This document shows, one piece after another, positions 15,968 through 22,939 of a DNA stretch of 40,608 nucleotides. The notes beneath the pieces were generated by a model. The model saw nothing but the letters and a program-made list of their open reading frames with translations. It had not been told where the DNA came from and made no database searches. Every line of letters starts with the position of its first letter. The stretch's first letter is position 1. Source of the stretch: Minisyncoccota bacterium (lineage in GTDB: Bacteria; Patescibacteriota; Minisyncoccia; Phycocordibacterales; UBA9973); assembly GCA_018062065.1 (NCBI GenBank), contig JAGOSX010000002.1, forward strand, positions 6,523 through 47,130. Direction: 5' to 3'. The position numbers were made by a program, and so were the translations under genes.

Positions 15968-17662
15968 ATGAAAATCAAAGGAGTTTTCTTAAATTTAATA
16001 GTTTTGGCCTTATTTTTATTGCCTTTTTCGCAAGCATTTGCTTGTAGCAATTGTAATATTATCTTGCCTGGCGGGGGATATATTATAAACGGTTCTTATC
16101 GTACTAACGCTAGCGGGCTTAATACAGGCTCTTTTGTAACTCTTTCTGCTTATTTACAAACAGGTGGAACTTTTACTAATGCTCAATATAAAACTTTAGG
16201 AAACTACTTTGCTCCAGCAGATTACGCAGTTTTGGGTTCATACTTAACTCCAGCTAATTACGCTACTTTAGGATCGTATTTAGAACCAGCAGATTACCAA
16301 ACACTAGCTTCTTATTTAGATAAAGCGGACTATCAAACTCTAGCTTCATACTTAACTCCTGCTGATTACGCAGTTATAGGCTCATATCTTACTCCCGCTG
16401 ATTACGCAGTTTTGGGTTCATATTTAACACCTGCAGACTATAAAATTCTCGCTTCGTATTGCACTCCTGCTGATTACGTTGTACTTGCAAGCTACTTAAC
16501 TCCTGCAGATTATAAAGTTCTAGCTTCATACTTAACTCCTGCTGACTACGCAGTTATCGGATCATATCTTACTCCCGCTGATTACAAAATATTAGCAAGT
16601 TATCTAACTCCAGGTGACTATACTATATTAGCAAGCTATCTAACTCCAGCAGATTATAAAACTCTCGCTTCATATTTAACTCCAGGGGATTATTCAATTT
16701 TAGCTTCATATCTAACTCCGGCAGATTATAAAGTTCTAGCTTCATACTTAACTCCTGCAGATTACGCAGTTATCGGCTCATATCTTACTCCAGCAGATTA
16801 CGCTGTACTTGCAAGCTACTTAACTCCGGCAGATTATAAAGTTCTAGCTTCATATTTAACTCCTGCGTCTTATACAGTTTTAGGTTCTTACTTAGATCAC
16901 GCTGATTATCTTGCTTTAGGTGCATATTATTCAAACGGTGCTTATTATGTAAATGGAGGATATTTTGTGAATGGATCATATGTTGCAAATGGTAGCTATA
17001 ATGTAAATGGTAGTTATATAGGTAATGGCTCATACAATACAAATGGAAATTATTTTACTCCTGGTAGTTACAATACTAACGGTTCATATTTAGGAGCCGG
17101 AGGATATGAAGCTAACGGAAGTTATACTGGAACAGGTGCTTATAATGCAAATGGTAGTTATGTTGGTTACGGTTCATATTATTCTAACGGAGGTTATTAC
17201 TCAAATGGCTCAGTTTTAGTAAATGGTAATTATGTTACTAATGGTTCATATTTAGGTAACGGTAGTTATAATTCTACTTCTGCTTATAATACAAACGGAA
17301 GTTATAATACAAATGGGTCAACTTTAGCTAACGGAAGTTATACTGGAACAGGTGCTTATAATGCAAATGGTAGTTATGCTGGAAATGGGTCATATAATTC
17401 AAATTCCTCATACAATACTAAAGGAAGTTACTCCAATGCTGGTAGTTATAATTCTACTTCTGCTTATAGTACAAACGGAAGTTATAATACTAACGGCTCA
17501 GTCATTTCTAAAGGATCTTACAATTCAAATGCTTCTATAAATACTACTGCGTCTTATAATACTAATGCTTCTGTTAAAACTAAAGGTAGTGTGAATACTA
17601 CAGGTTCATACAACACGACCGGAGCAGTTAAAAGTAAGGGAGGATATACTACTAGCGGATAG
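15968..17662 (+). CDS. Secreted protein made entirely of hexapeptide repeats
   Basis: This 564-aa protein is exported: residues 1-25 are a Sec signal peptide with a Leu/Phe core and an AFA cleavage site before Cys26. A short CSNC motif and LPGG follow. From residue 37 to the last residue the chain is exactly 88 six-residue units with no insertion or deletion (36 + 88x6 = 564). Tyr fills the second position in 78 of them. Three zones are visible: 7 irregular units (37-78); 40 units forming 20 twelve-residue repeats of type SYLTPADYKVLA (79-318); 41 units of type SYNTNG (319-564), becoming Val/Thr/Lys-richer at the end. There is no C-terminal membrane anchor or sorting signal. I do not recognise the family. 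A beta-solenoid or fibre on the cell surface is inference; function is unknown. Confidence 0.85.
   Translation: MKIKGVFLNLIVLALFLLPFSQAFACSNCNIILPGGGYIINGSYRTNASGLNTGSFVTLSAYLQTGGTFTNAQYKTLGNYFAPADYAVLGSYLTPANYATLGSYLEPADYQTLASYLDKADYQTLASYLTPADYAVIGSYLTPADYAVLGSYLTPADYKILASYCTPADYVVLASYLTPADYKVLASYLTPADYAVIGSYLTPADYKILASYLTPGDYTILASYLTPADYKTLASYLTPGDYSILASYLTPADYKVLASYLTPADYAVIGSYLTPADYAVLASYLTPADYKVLASYLTPASYTVLGSYLDHADYLALGAYYSNGAYYVNGGYFVNGSYVANGSYNVNGSYIGNGSYNTNGNYFTPGSYNTNGSYLGAGGYEANGSYTGTGAYNANGSYVGYGSYYSNGGYYSNGSVLVNGNYVTNGSYLGNGSYNSTSAYNTNGSYNTNGSTLANGSYTGTGAYNANGSYAGNGSYNSNSSYNTKGSYSNAGSYNSTSAYSTNGSYNTNGSVISKGSYNSNASINTTASYNTNASVKTKGSVNTTGSYNTTGAVKSKGGYTTSG
16076..17659 (+). repeat. 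Coding tandem repeat: 88 units of 18 bp
   Basis: The DNA repeat tract encodes residues 37-564 of the preceding gene. Units are 18 bp (36 bp in the middle zone). Long exact copies occur inside: the 52-nt stretch at 17111-17162 recurs at 17327-17378 (offset 216 bp = 12 units). A similar near-copy pair starts at about 17262 and 17442. The tract should be prone to copy-number change by recombination or slippage. Confidence 0.85.
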
Positions 17663-17664
17663 AT

Positions 17665-17692
17665 TTGCGTTTTTAAGATTTTATGTTAAACT
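17665..17692 (+). promoter_or_regulatory. rpsP promoter (TTGCGT-16-TAAACT)
   Basis: TTGCGT (17665-17670), 16 bases, TAAACT (17687-17692) preceded by TGT (extended -10). The rpsP ATG follows six bases later. No terminator is visible after the repeat gene, so rpsP may also receive readthrough. Confidence 0.6.
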
Positions 17693-17698
17693 AACTCT

Positions 17699-18007
17699 AT
17701 GTTAAAAATTAGATTACAAAGAATAGGAAGAAAGAACGAACCTTCATTTCGCGTTGTTCTAACTGATTCTAAGAATGCTGCTAAAAGCGGAAAGTTCTTA
17801 GAGATAGTTGGTTCATACAATCCGAAAGCAGGAGAGACTATCTTTAAAACAGATAGAATCAAGCACTGGATTAAAAATGGAGCACAAATTTCTGATACTG
17901 TTCATAACTTCTTAGTTTCACAAAAAGTTATCGAAGGTAAAAAGAAAAATGTTTTACCTAAGAAGAAAATAACTCTAAAAAGAAAAGAAGCAAAAGCTCA
18001 GAAATAA
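17699..18007 (+). CDS. rpsP: 30S ribosomal protein S16
   Basis: The N-terminus MLKIRLQRIGRKNEPSFRVVLTDSKNAAKSGKFLEIVGSYNP (first 18 residues diagnostic) is the S16 signature. The C-terminus is a Lys-rich tail (KKKITLKRKEAKAQK). Length is 102 aa, slightly longer than E. coli S16. It binds 16S rRNA early in 30S assembly. In most bacteria it heads rpsP-rimM-trmD-rplS. Here a KH protein and trmD follow, but each has its own promoter and terminator and rimM is missing. Confidence 0.95.
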   Translation: MLKIRLQRIGRKNEPSFRVVLTDSKNAAKSGKFLEIVGSYNPKAGETIFKTDRIKHWIKNGAQISDTVHNFLVSQKVIEGKKKNVLPKKKITLKRKEAKAQK

Positions 18008-18026
18008 TACTGAGCTTTTGTTTTTT
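17991..18026 (+). terminator. rpsP terminator
   Basis: 11-bp perfect stem (17991-18001 with 18010-18020), 8-nt loop, then a T-run. The left arm is the final rpsP codons and stop. Confidence 0.88.
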
Positions 18027-18028
18027 AG

Positions 18029-18057
18029 TTGAAAGGTTTTTATAGATTTTGTATAAT
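18029..18057 (+). promoter_or_regulatory. Promoter of the KH gene (TTGAAA-17-TATAAT)
   Basis: TTGAAA (18029-18034), 17 bases, consensus TATAAT (18052-18057). It begins three bases after the rpsP terminator T-run. Transcription should start near 18064, giving a leader of about 65 nt, unlike most genes here. Confidence 0.8.
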
Positions 18058-18063
18058 ACTAAA

Positions 18064-18128
18064 GTGCAGTATTTATTATATGTTGGTCGTACTACTGCGT
18101 AAATTAAAAATTTAACTCTCTTTACAAT
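18064..18128 (+). promoter_or_regulatory. Leader of the KH gene with a mini-ORF
   Basis: The leader has a 6-bp inverted repeat (GCAGTA at 18066-18071, TACTGC at 18093-18098). It also has a 12-codon mini-ORF, ATG at 18080 to TAA at 18113-18115, encoding MLVVLLRKLKI. It may be chance, or a leader peptide. Confidence 0.3.
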
Positions 18129-18446
18129 ATGGATATCGATAAGCAATTTCTAGAATATGTAGTTAAAGCTCTTGTTGACAATCCGAACGATGTAAAAATC
18201 GATCGTACTGTTGATGAGATGGGAGTTCTTATTTCTCTTTCCGTTAACCCGGCTGATATGGGTAAAATTATCGGAAGAATGGGAAATACTGCAAAAGCAA
18301 TTAGAACACTTCTAAGAATCATCGGCATGAAAAACAATGCTCGTGTGAATCTAAAGATTAACGAACCAGAAGGAGGAGCAAGTACACACTCTTCTCCATC
18401 TCTTAAAACCGTTGATCAAGCAATGGAAGATTTGAAAGGAATATAG
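18129..18446 (+). CDS. khpA: KH-domain RNA-binding protein (KhpA family)
   Basis: A 105-aa protein with one KH fold. The GxxG loop is IIGRMGNTAKAIRTLLR (residues 47-63). The N-terminal helix is FLEYVVKALVDNP and the strand DRTVDEMGVLISLSVNP follows; this is the KhpA/YlqC layout. KhpA binds many RNAs and affects cell division and elongation in firmicutes. The C-terminal extension (EPEGGASTHSSPSLKTVDQAMEDLKGI) is longer than in the usual 76-80-aa family member. It lies between rpsP and trmD, its common location in many bacteria. Confidence 0.9.
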   Translation: MDIDKQFLEYVVKALVDNPNDVKIDRTVDEMGVLISLSVNPADMGKIIGRMGNTAKAIRTLLRIIGMKNNARVNLKINEPEGGASTHSSPSLKTVDQAMEDLKGI

Positions 18447-18455
18447 TTTGAAATT

Positions 18456-18480
18456 AAAAAGCCCCAAACGGGGCTTTTTA
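18456..18480 (+). terminator. Terminator after the KH gene
   Basis: 10-bp stem AAAAAGCCCC/GGGGCTTTTT (18456-18465, 18470-18479) with an AAAC loop. The T-run leads directly into the trmD -10 region. Confidence 0.88.
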
Positions 18481-18489
18481 TGTTATTAT
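18481..18489 (+). promoter_or_regulatory. trmD extended -10 promoter
   Basis: TGT then TATTAT (18484-18489), six bases before the trmD ATG. The -35 position falls inside the terminator hairpin and has no match, so this would be a -35-less extended -10 promoter. Confidence 0.5.
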
Positions 18490-18495
18490 GTTTTT

Positions 18496-19245
18496 ATGAA
18501 GTTTCATATCATTAGTATTTTTCCAGAAATGTTTAGCTCATATTTAGATGAGTCGATTTTAGGGCGTGCAATAAAAGATAAATTAATTAAAGTTAGTTTT
18601 TATAATCCGCGTGATTTTATAAAACTTTCGAAAGAAAAAAAGGAATTAAATTATAAACCTGTAGATGATAGGCCTTACGGCGGAGGTCCGGGTATGATAA
18701 TGCGTGCCGAGCCTATACTTAAAGCAATAGAGAAAGCTCGTAAAAATATTTTAAAAAATCCTACCCGTCTGAACATATCATCAGGGCGAGAAGCAAAAAT
18801 TTTAATTATTAACTTTGTTCCCAGTGCAGAGAAATTTACTACAACTCTCGCGAAAAATTATTCTAAAAAATATACTGATATTATTTTAATTTGCGGACGT
18901 TATGAAGGTATAGACGCGCGAGTAGATAAAATCCTTCGACAAGCTCAGGATAAATCCTTAAAATTTAAGCAGATTTCAATAGGGGATTACGTGTTAACTG
19001 GTGGAGAAATTCCAGCGATGGTATTAATTGATTCTATTTCTCGTCAGATAAAAGGAGTTTTAGGTAAATATGAATCTTTAGAAGAAGAAAGAGTTTCAAG
19101 TAGTGAAGTTTATACTCGTCCTGAAATTTTAAAATATACCTTCGGCAAAACTCAGGGTAAAAATACAAAAAACTACAAAGTTCCAAAGGTCTTGCTTTCA
19201 GGGAATCATAAACTTATAGAGAATTGGAAAAAGGGCATTAAATAA
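18496..19245 (+). CDS. trmD: tRNA (guanine-37-N1)-methyltransferase TrmD
   Basis: SPOUT-fold enzyme methylating G37 next to the anticodon, which prevents +1 frameshifts. Seen motifs are KFHIISIFPEMF at the N-terminus, DDRPYGGGPGMIM, CGRYEGIDARVD, and SIGDYVLTGGE, which form the trefoil-knot AdoMet site. The C-terminal domain ends with LLSGNHKLIENWKKG. The start chosen is ATG 18496: an upstream in-frame TTG at 18448 would add 16 residues encoded by the preceding terminator. Between GIDARVD and SIGDYV, about eight extra residues (RQAQDKSL, 148-155) are inserted compared with E. coli TrmD, and the DNA there is an imperfect palindrome. Length is 249 aa. Confidence 0.93.
   Translation: MKFHIISIFPEMFSSYLDESILGRAIKDKLIKVSFYNPRDFIKLSKEKKELNYKPVDDRPYGGGPGMIMRAEPILKAIEKARKNILKNPTRLNISSGREAKILIINFVPSAEKFTTTLAKNYSKKYTDIILICGRYEGIDARVDKILRQAQDKSLKFKQISIGDYVLTGGEIPAMVLIDSISRQIKGVLGKYESLEEERVSSSEVYTRPEILKYTFGKTQGKNTKNYKVPKVLLSGNHKLIENWKKGIK
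18931..18954 (+). repeat. Possible palindromic element inserted in frame in trmD
   Basis: The core ATCCTTCGACAAGCTCAGGA-T has ATCCT/AGGAT ends and reads RQAQDKS in frame. It resembles short interspersed sequences I recall from other bacterial genomes. The 24 nt match the extra eight residues of this TrmD. No second copy was seen in the window. Confidence 0.45.
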
Positions 19246-19248
19246 GTC

Positions 19249-19277
19249 TTTACTTTTATTTTTTAATATTGTATAGT
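19249..19277 (+). promoter_or_regulatory. Promoter of the 19286 gene (TTTACT-17-TATAGT)
   Basis: TTTACT (19249-19254), 17 bases, TATAGT (19272-19277). It begins four bases after the trmD stop. The ATG at 19286 is eight bases after the -10, which supports that start. Confidence 0.7.
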
Positions 19278-19285
19278 TTTTTGGA

Positions 19286-19498
19286 ATGTACATTTATTTC
19301 ACTTTTAATAAAAAAGATATGAGAAAATTTGTTAAAAAATTTTTAAAAGATGTAGGATTTCGATTTTCACAAATCAAAATTCAAAGAGGTTTCGAACCCC
19401 TATCATCTTTAAATATCCCCTATTATAAGGGGGTTACAAAAGAAGAACTAGGTGATTGGGATACTCTTGAAGTATCCCATAGAAAATTAATTCATTAG
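19286..19498 (+). CDS. Small basic protein of unknown function
   Basis: A 70-aa protein I do not recognise. Residues 1-35 are basic and aromatic (MYIYFTFNKKDMRKFVKKFLKDVGFRFSQ). The C-terminal half is mixed and acidic (VTKEELGDWDTLEVSHRKLIH). There is no membrane helix. It is supported as a real gene by a good promoter exactly placed for a leaderless start and by a strong terminator five bases after its stop. A start at Met12 (19319) is possible but less consistent with the promoter. Confidence 0.6.
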   Translation: MYIYFTFNKKDMRKFVKKFLKDVGFRFSQIKIQRGFEPLSSLNIPYYKGVTKEELGDWDTLEVSHRKLIH

Positions 19499-19502
19499 TT
19501 GC

Positions 19503-19537
19503 AATCCCGGTTGATTTATATCAACCGGGATTTTTGT
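19503..19537 (+). terminator. Strong terminator after the 19286 gene
   Basis: 12-bp stem AATCCCGGTTGA/TCAACCGGGATT (19503-19514, 19521-19532), 6-nt loop, T-run. Confidence 0.9.
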
Positions 19538-19559
19538 TTACCCTAAAAAAGGTGGGCTT

Positions 19560-19589
19560 GGCCGGGCACTCATACATGAGTGCCCGGCC
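19560..19589. repeat. GC-rich perfect inverted repeat upstream of rpoB
   Basis: 14-bp arms (19560-19573, 19576-19589) around a 2-nt spacer, no mismatch. Its last base is followed at once by TTGCTT. A T-run after it also makes it a possible second terminator in tandem with the one at 19503. Confidence 0.85.
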
Positions 19590-19618
19590 TTGCTTTTTTT
19601 ATTCTTTTATGATAAGGT
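19590..19618 (+). promoter_or_regulatory. Possible rpoB promoter (TTGCTT-17-TAAGGT)
   Basis: TTGCTT (19590-19595) and TAAGGT (19613-19618), 17 bases apart, with TGA before the -10. The -10 is poor. Two other candidates exist: TTGAGT (19636) with TATTAT (19658), and a TATACT at 19747-19752 with no -35 that would give a short leader. Confidence 0.4.
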
Positions 19619-19624
19619 TATTTT

Positions 19625-19780
19625 AGATTGAATGATTGAGTTTCGGATGCAATCTCTTATTATAAGCCTTTAAAAGTTTTAATAGTATCCGAATTAAATA
19701 GATGTAAAATAAAAGTATTAACTTTTATTTCTTTTTGTTTATTACGTATACTCCCGTTACGAGCCGGGTAAAAAATATTT
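19625..19780 (+). promoter_or_regulatory. rpoB upstream region / possible structured leader
   Basis: About 155 bases without a gene. A 9-bp stem with one G-U pair can form between 19642-19650 and 19685-19693. A CCCG/CGGG mini-hairpin lies just before the rpoB ATG (19753-19768). No known riboswitch or ribosomal-protein leader was recognised. Confidence 0.35.
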
Positions 19781-22700
19781 ATGCAAAAAGATACAAAAAT
19801 ACCAAAAAAGTATTTTGCAAGGTATAAGGAACCGTTAGTTCCTTTTCCTGATTTAATAGAATCTCAATTAAAGTCATTCAAGTGGCTAGTCGAAGAGGGA
19901 ATCAAAGAAATTTTCAAAGAGTTCTCTCCGATAGCAGACTATTCAGGTAAAAAGTTTGAATTAGAATTTACTTCATTTTCTCTAAGTGAAGCAAAAGATG
20001 ATGAGAATTATACAAAGGTAAATAAAGTGTCTTATCAAGGGCAATTAAAAGCTCGCGTTAAGCTAACAAATAAAATCCTAAACTCTGTAAAAGAGCAGGA
20101 AATTTTTATGTCTGATTTACCGCTCATGACTTCTCACGGTACTTTTATTATTAATGGTGTAGAAAGAGTAATTGTTCCGCAACTTGCTCGTAGTTTCGGA
20201 GTATTCTTTACTGAAAGTGAAAGTAAGGGTAAAAGATATTTTGGTGCAAAAATTATTCCTGCTCGTGGAGTATGGATTGAAATCGAATCCGAAGCTGATG
20301 GAGGTATATATGTACGTATTGATAAGAAAAGAAAATTCCCAGTCACTCTACTTCTTCGTGCTTTAGGTTTTGATACTAATGAAAAGATTTTAAAAGCTTT
20401 CGGTGATAATGATTTGATGCTAGGTAGTATCAAAGAAGCTTTAGCAAAAGATAATACTAAAACCATAGAAGAAAATTATATAGAAATTTATAAAAGACTA
20501 CGCGATGGAGATATGGCGAGTGCTGAAAATGCGCGTGAATTCGTAGATTCTTTGTTTATTAAAGATAGATATGACCTTTCTCCTGTTGGACGTTATCGTT
20601 TCAATCAAAGATTTGGTAAGAATATGGATAAAGCTGAGCTTGATCGTCGTACTCTTTCAGGAGATGATGTTTTGACTATTGTTCGTCACATAATAACTTT
20701 AAATAATGATAACCTTGCAAAAGGTGATGATATCGATCACTTGGGTCAACGTCGTGTGCGTTTTGTTGGAGAAATGCTTCAACAAAAGATTCGTACAGGT
20801 ATGATGCAAATCAAGAGAAATATTCAAGACAGAATGTCTATTATTGATGTTGATACTGCTTTACCTATACATATAATCAATCAAAGACCTCTTCAAGCTC
20901 GTATCAAAGAATTCTTCACAACTAACCAACTTTCTCAATTCATGAGTCAAGAAAACGTTCTTGCAGAAATGGAACACATTCGTCTTCTTTCAGCTTTGGG
21001 TCCAGGAGGACTTACTCGTGAACGTGCAGGTCTTGAAGTTCGTGACGTGCATCCTTCTCACTATGGACGTGTTTGTCCTATTCATACTCCTGAAGGTCCG
21101 AACATCGGTCTTATCGTACACCTTTCGACTTATGCAAAGATTAATGATTTCGGTATTATTGAAACTCCTTATATTAAAGTTAAGAATGCAAAAATTACAG
21201 CTGAAGTCGTTTATCTAAATGCGCTTGAAGAAGAAAAATACAACATTGCTCACGCCGCTACTCCTTATGATGAAAGTGGTAAAATCACAGTAGATAAAGT
21301 AGCTGCTCGCGTAAAAACAGAACCAGGTGAAGTTTCAAAAAATGAAATTGATTTTATCGATGTAGCTCCTAACCAAGCATTCTCTCTCGCTACTTCTATG
21401 ATACCTTTCTTGGAACACAACGACGCTAACCGTGCACTCATGGGAAGTAATATGCAGAAGCAAGCTGTGCCTTGTGTATTACCTGATCAACCTTTAGTTG
21501 CTACAGGTATCGAAGATTTAGTTGCTCGTGATGGAGGAAGATTAGTAATTGCTACCGAAGATGGAGTAGTAAAATATGTTGATGGTAAGAAAGTTATTGT
21601 AGAAGGTAAAAAAGAAACTACTTATGAACTTATTAATTATTTAAGAAACAACAACTTCTCAGTATTTCATCAAAGACCAATCGTGAATATAGGAGATAAA
21701 GTAAAGAAGGGAGATGTGCTCGCTGATACTTCAAGTACTAAAGAAGGTCAAACTTCTCTAGGTCAAAACGTACGTGTGGCATTCCTTTCTTGGTCTGGTG
21801 CAAATTACGAAGACGCTATTATTCTTTCAGAAAGATTAGTAAAAAATAGTAAATTCACAAGTATTTATGTAGAAGAATTTATTGCTATTGTTCGTGATAC
21901 TAAACTAGGGCCAGAAGTAACAACTCGTGATATTCCAAACGTAGGTGAATTAAAATTAAAAGATCTTGATGAAGACGGTATTATCCGTGTTGGAGCTGAG
22001 GTTCGCGAAAACGATATCTTGGTAGGTAAAATTACTCCAAAAGGGGAAACAGAATTAACTCCAGAAGAGCGTTTGCTGCGTTCTATCTTTGCTGATAAAG
22101 CTCGTGACGTAAAAGATACTTCACTTCGCGTAGAACATGGTAAAAGAGGACGTGTTATTGGAGTAAAGATTTTCTCTCGTGAAATGGGTCATCAATTAGA
22201 AGCAGGTATAATCAAGAAAATCGTTATTGAAGTTGCTCAAGTTAGAAATATTTCAGTTGGAGATAAACTTTCAGGACGTCATGGTAACAAAGGTGTTATA
22301 TCTCTAATCTTACCAGAAGAAGATATGCCATATATGGCAGACGGTACTCCTATAGATGTGATTCTTTCACCACTCGGTGTTCCTTCTCGTATGAACTTAG
22401 GACAAATTTTAGAAATTCATCTTGGGCTTGCAGCTAATACTTTAGGTTATCAAGCTATTATTCCTCCTTTCTTGGGAGCTAAAAGAGAAGAAATTCAAGA
22501 AGAATTGAAAAAAGCTGGTTATCCTGAAAACGGACGTTTAACTTTGTTTGATGGACGTACAGGTGAACCTTTCGAACAAGATATTGCAGTAGGTTATATG
22601 CACATGCTAAAACTTCACCACATGGTAGAAGACAAGATTCATATGCGTTCTATTGGTCCGTACTCTCTAATCACTCAACAACCTCTCGGCGGTAAAGCCC

Positions 22701-22936
22701 AAGGTGGAGGTCAAAGATTTGGAGAAATGGAAGTGTGGGCTCTTGAAGGTTACGGTGCTGCTTACTCACTTCGTGAAATGCTTACAATCAAGTCAGATGA
22801 TATTCAAGGTCGTTCTATGACTTTTGATGCTATTATTAAAAATGAAAAAATAAGACCACCAAACTCTCCAGCATCCTTCAACGTTATGCTTAATTATTTA
22901 CGAGGTCTTGCACTAGATGTTAATTTAAAGAAATAA
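19781..22936 (+). CDS. rpoB: DNA-directed RNA polymerase subunit beta
   Basis: Core RNA polymerase subunit; forms one half of the catalytic cleft. Diagnostic pieces are FFTTNQLSQFMSQENVLAE (rifampicin region), LSALGPGGLTRERAGLEVRD, HPSHYGRVCPIHTPEGPNIGL, GDKLSGRHGNKGVIS, and near the C-terminus GGQRFGEMEVWALEGYGAAYSLREML. At 1051 aa it is much shorter than E. coli RpoB (1342), mainly through missing lineage-specific insertions. In the rifampicin region the residue equivalent to E. coli D516 is Ser389 and that for R529 is Leu402. rpoC begins three bases after its stop. The start ATG has no Shine-Dalgarno sequence. Confidence 0.97.
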   Translation: MQKDTKIPKKYFARYKEPLVPFPDLIESQLKSFKWLVEEGIKEIFKEFSPIADYSGKKFELEFTSFSLSEAKDDENYTKVNKVSYQGQLKARVKLTNKILNSVKEQEIFMSDLPLMTSHGTFIINGVERVIVPQLARSFGVFFTESESKGKRYFGAKIIPARGVWIEIESEADGGIYVRIDKKRKFPVTLLLRALGFDTNEKILKAFGDNDLMLGSIKEALAKDNTKTIEENYIEIYKRLRDGDMASAENAREFVDSLFIKDRYDLSPVGRYRFNQRFGKNMDKAELDRRTLSGDDVLTIVRHIITLNNDNLAKGDDIDHLGQRRVRFVGEMLQQKIRTGMMQIKRNIQDRMSIIDVDTALPIHIINQRPLQARIKEFFTTNQLSQFMSQENVLAEMEHIRLLSALGPGGLTRERAGLEVRDVHPSHYGRVCPIHTPEGPNIGLIVHLSTYAKINDFGIIETPYIKVKNAKITAEVVYLNALEEEKYNIAHAATPYDESGKITVDKVAARVKTEPGEVSKNEIDFIDVAPNQAFSLATSMIPFLEHNDANRALMGSNMQKQAVPCVLPDQPLVATGIEDLVARDGGRLVIATEDGVVKYVDGKKVIVEGKKETTYELINYLRNNNFSVFHQRPIVNIGDKVKKGDVLADTSSTKEGQTSLGQNVRVAFLSWSGANYEDAIILSERLVKNSKFTSIYVEEFIAIVRDTKLGPEVTTRDIPNVGELKLKDLDEDGIIRVGAEVRENDILVGKITPKGETELTPEERLLRSIFADKARDVKDTSLRVEHGKRGRVIGVKIFSREMGHQLEAGIIKKIVIEVAQVRNISVGDKLSGRHGNKGVISLILPEEDMPYMADGTPIDVILSPLGVPSRMNLGQILEIHLGLAANTLGYQAIIPPFLGAKREEIQEELKKAGYPENGRLTLFDGRTGEPFEQDIAVGYMHMLKLHHMVEDKIHMRSIGPYSLITQQPLGGKAQGGGQRFGEMEVWALEGYGAAYSLREMLTIKSDDIQGRSMTFDAIIKNEKIRPPNSPASFNVMLNYLRGLALDVNLKK

Positions 22937-22939
22937 AAT

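Noticed and set aside
15968-16051. Lipoprotein lipobox at Cys26
   Set aside because: The residues before Cys are A-F-A, which fits signal peptidase I better than a lipobox (which prefers Leu at -3 and a small residue at -2). A lipoprotein is not excluded, but not supported.
16198-17658. Short regularly spaced DNA repeats resembling a CRISPR array
   Set aside because: The repeats are directly adjacent, 18 or 36 bp, have no unique spacers, and encode one continuous reading frame with a signal peptide. They are a protein repeat, not a CRISPR array.
18448-18495. TTG start giving a 16-residue longer TrmD
   Set aside because: This stretch is the terminator hairpin of the KH gene, and the conserved TrmD sequence begins exactly at ATG 18496, six bases after an extended -10 box.
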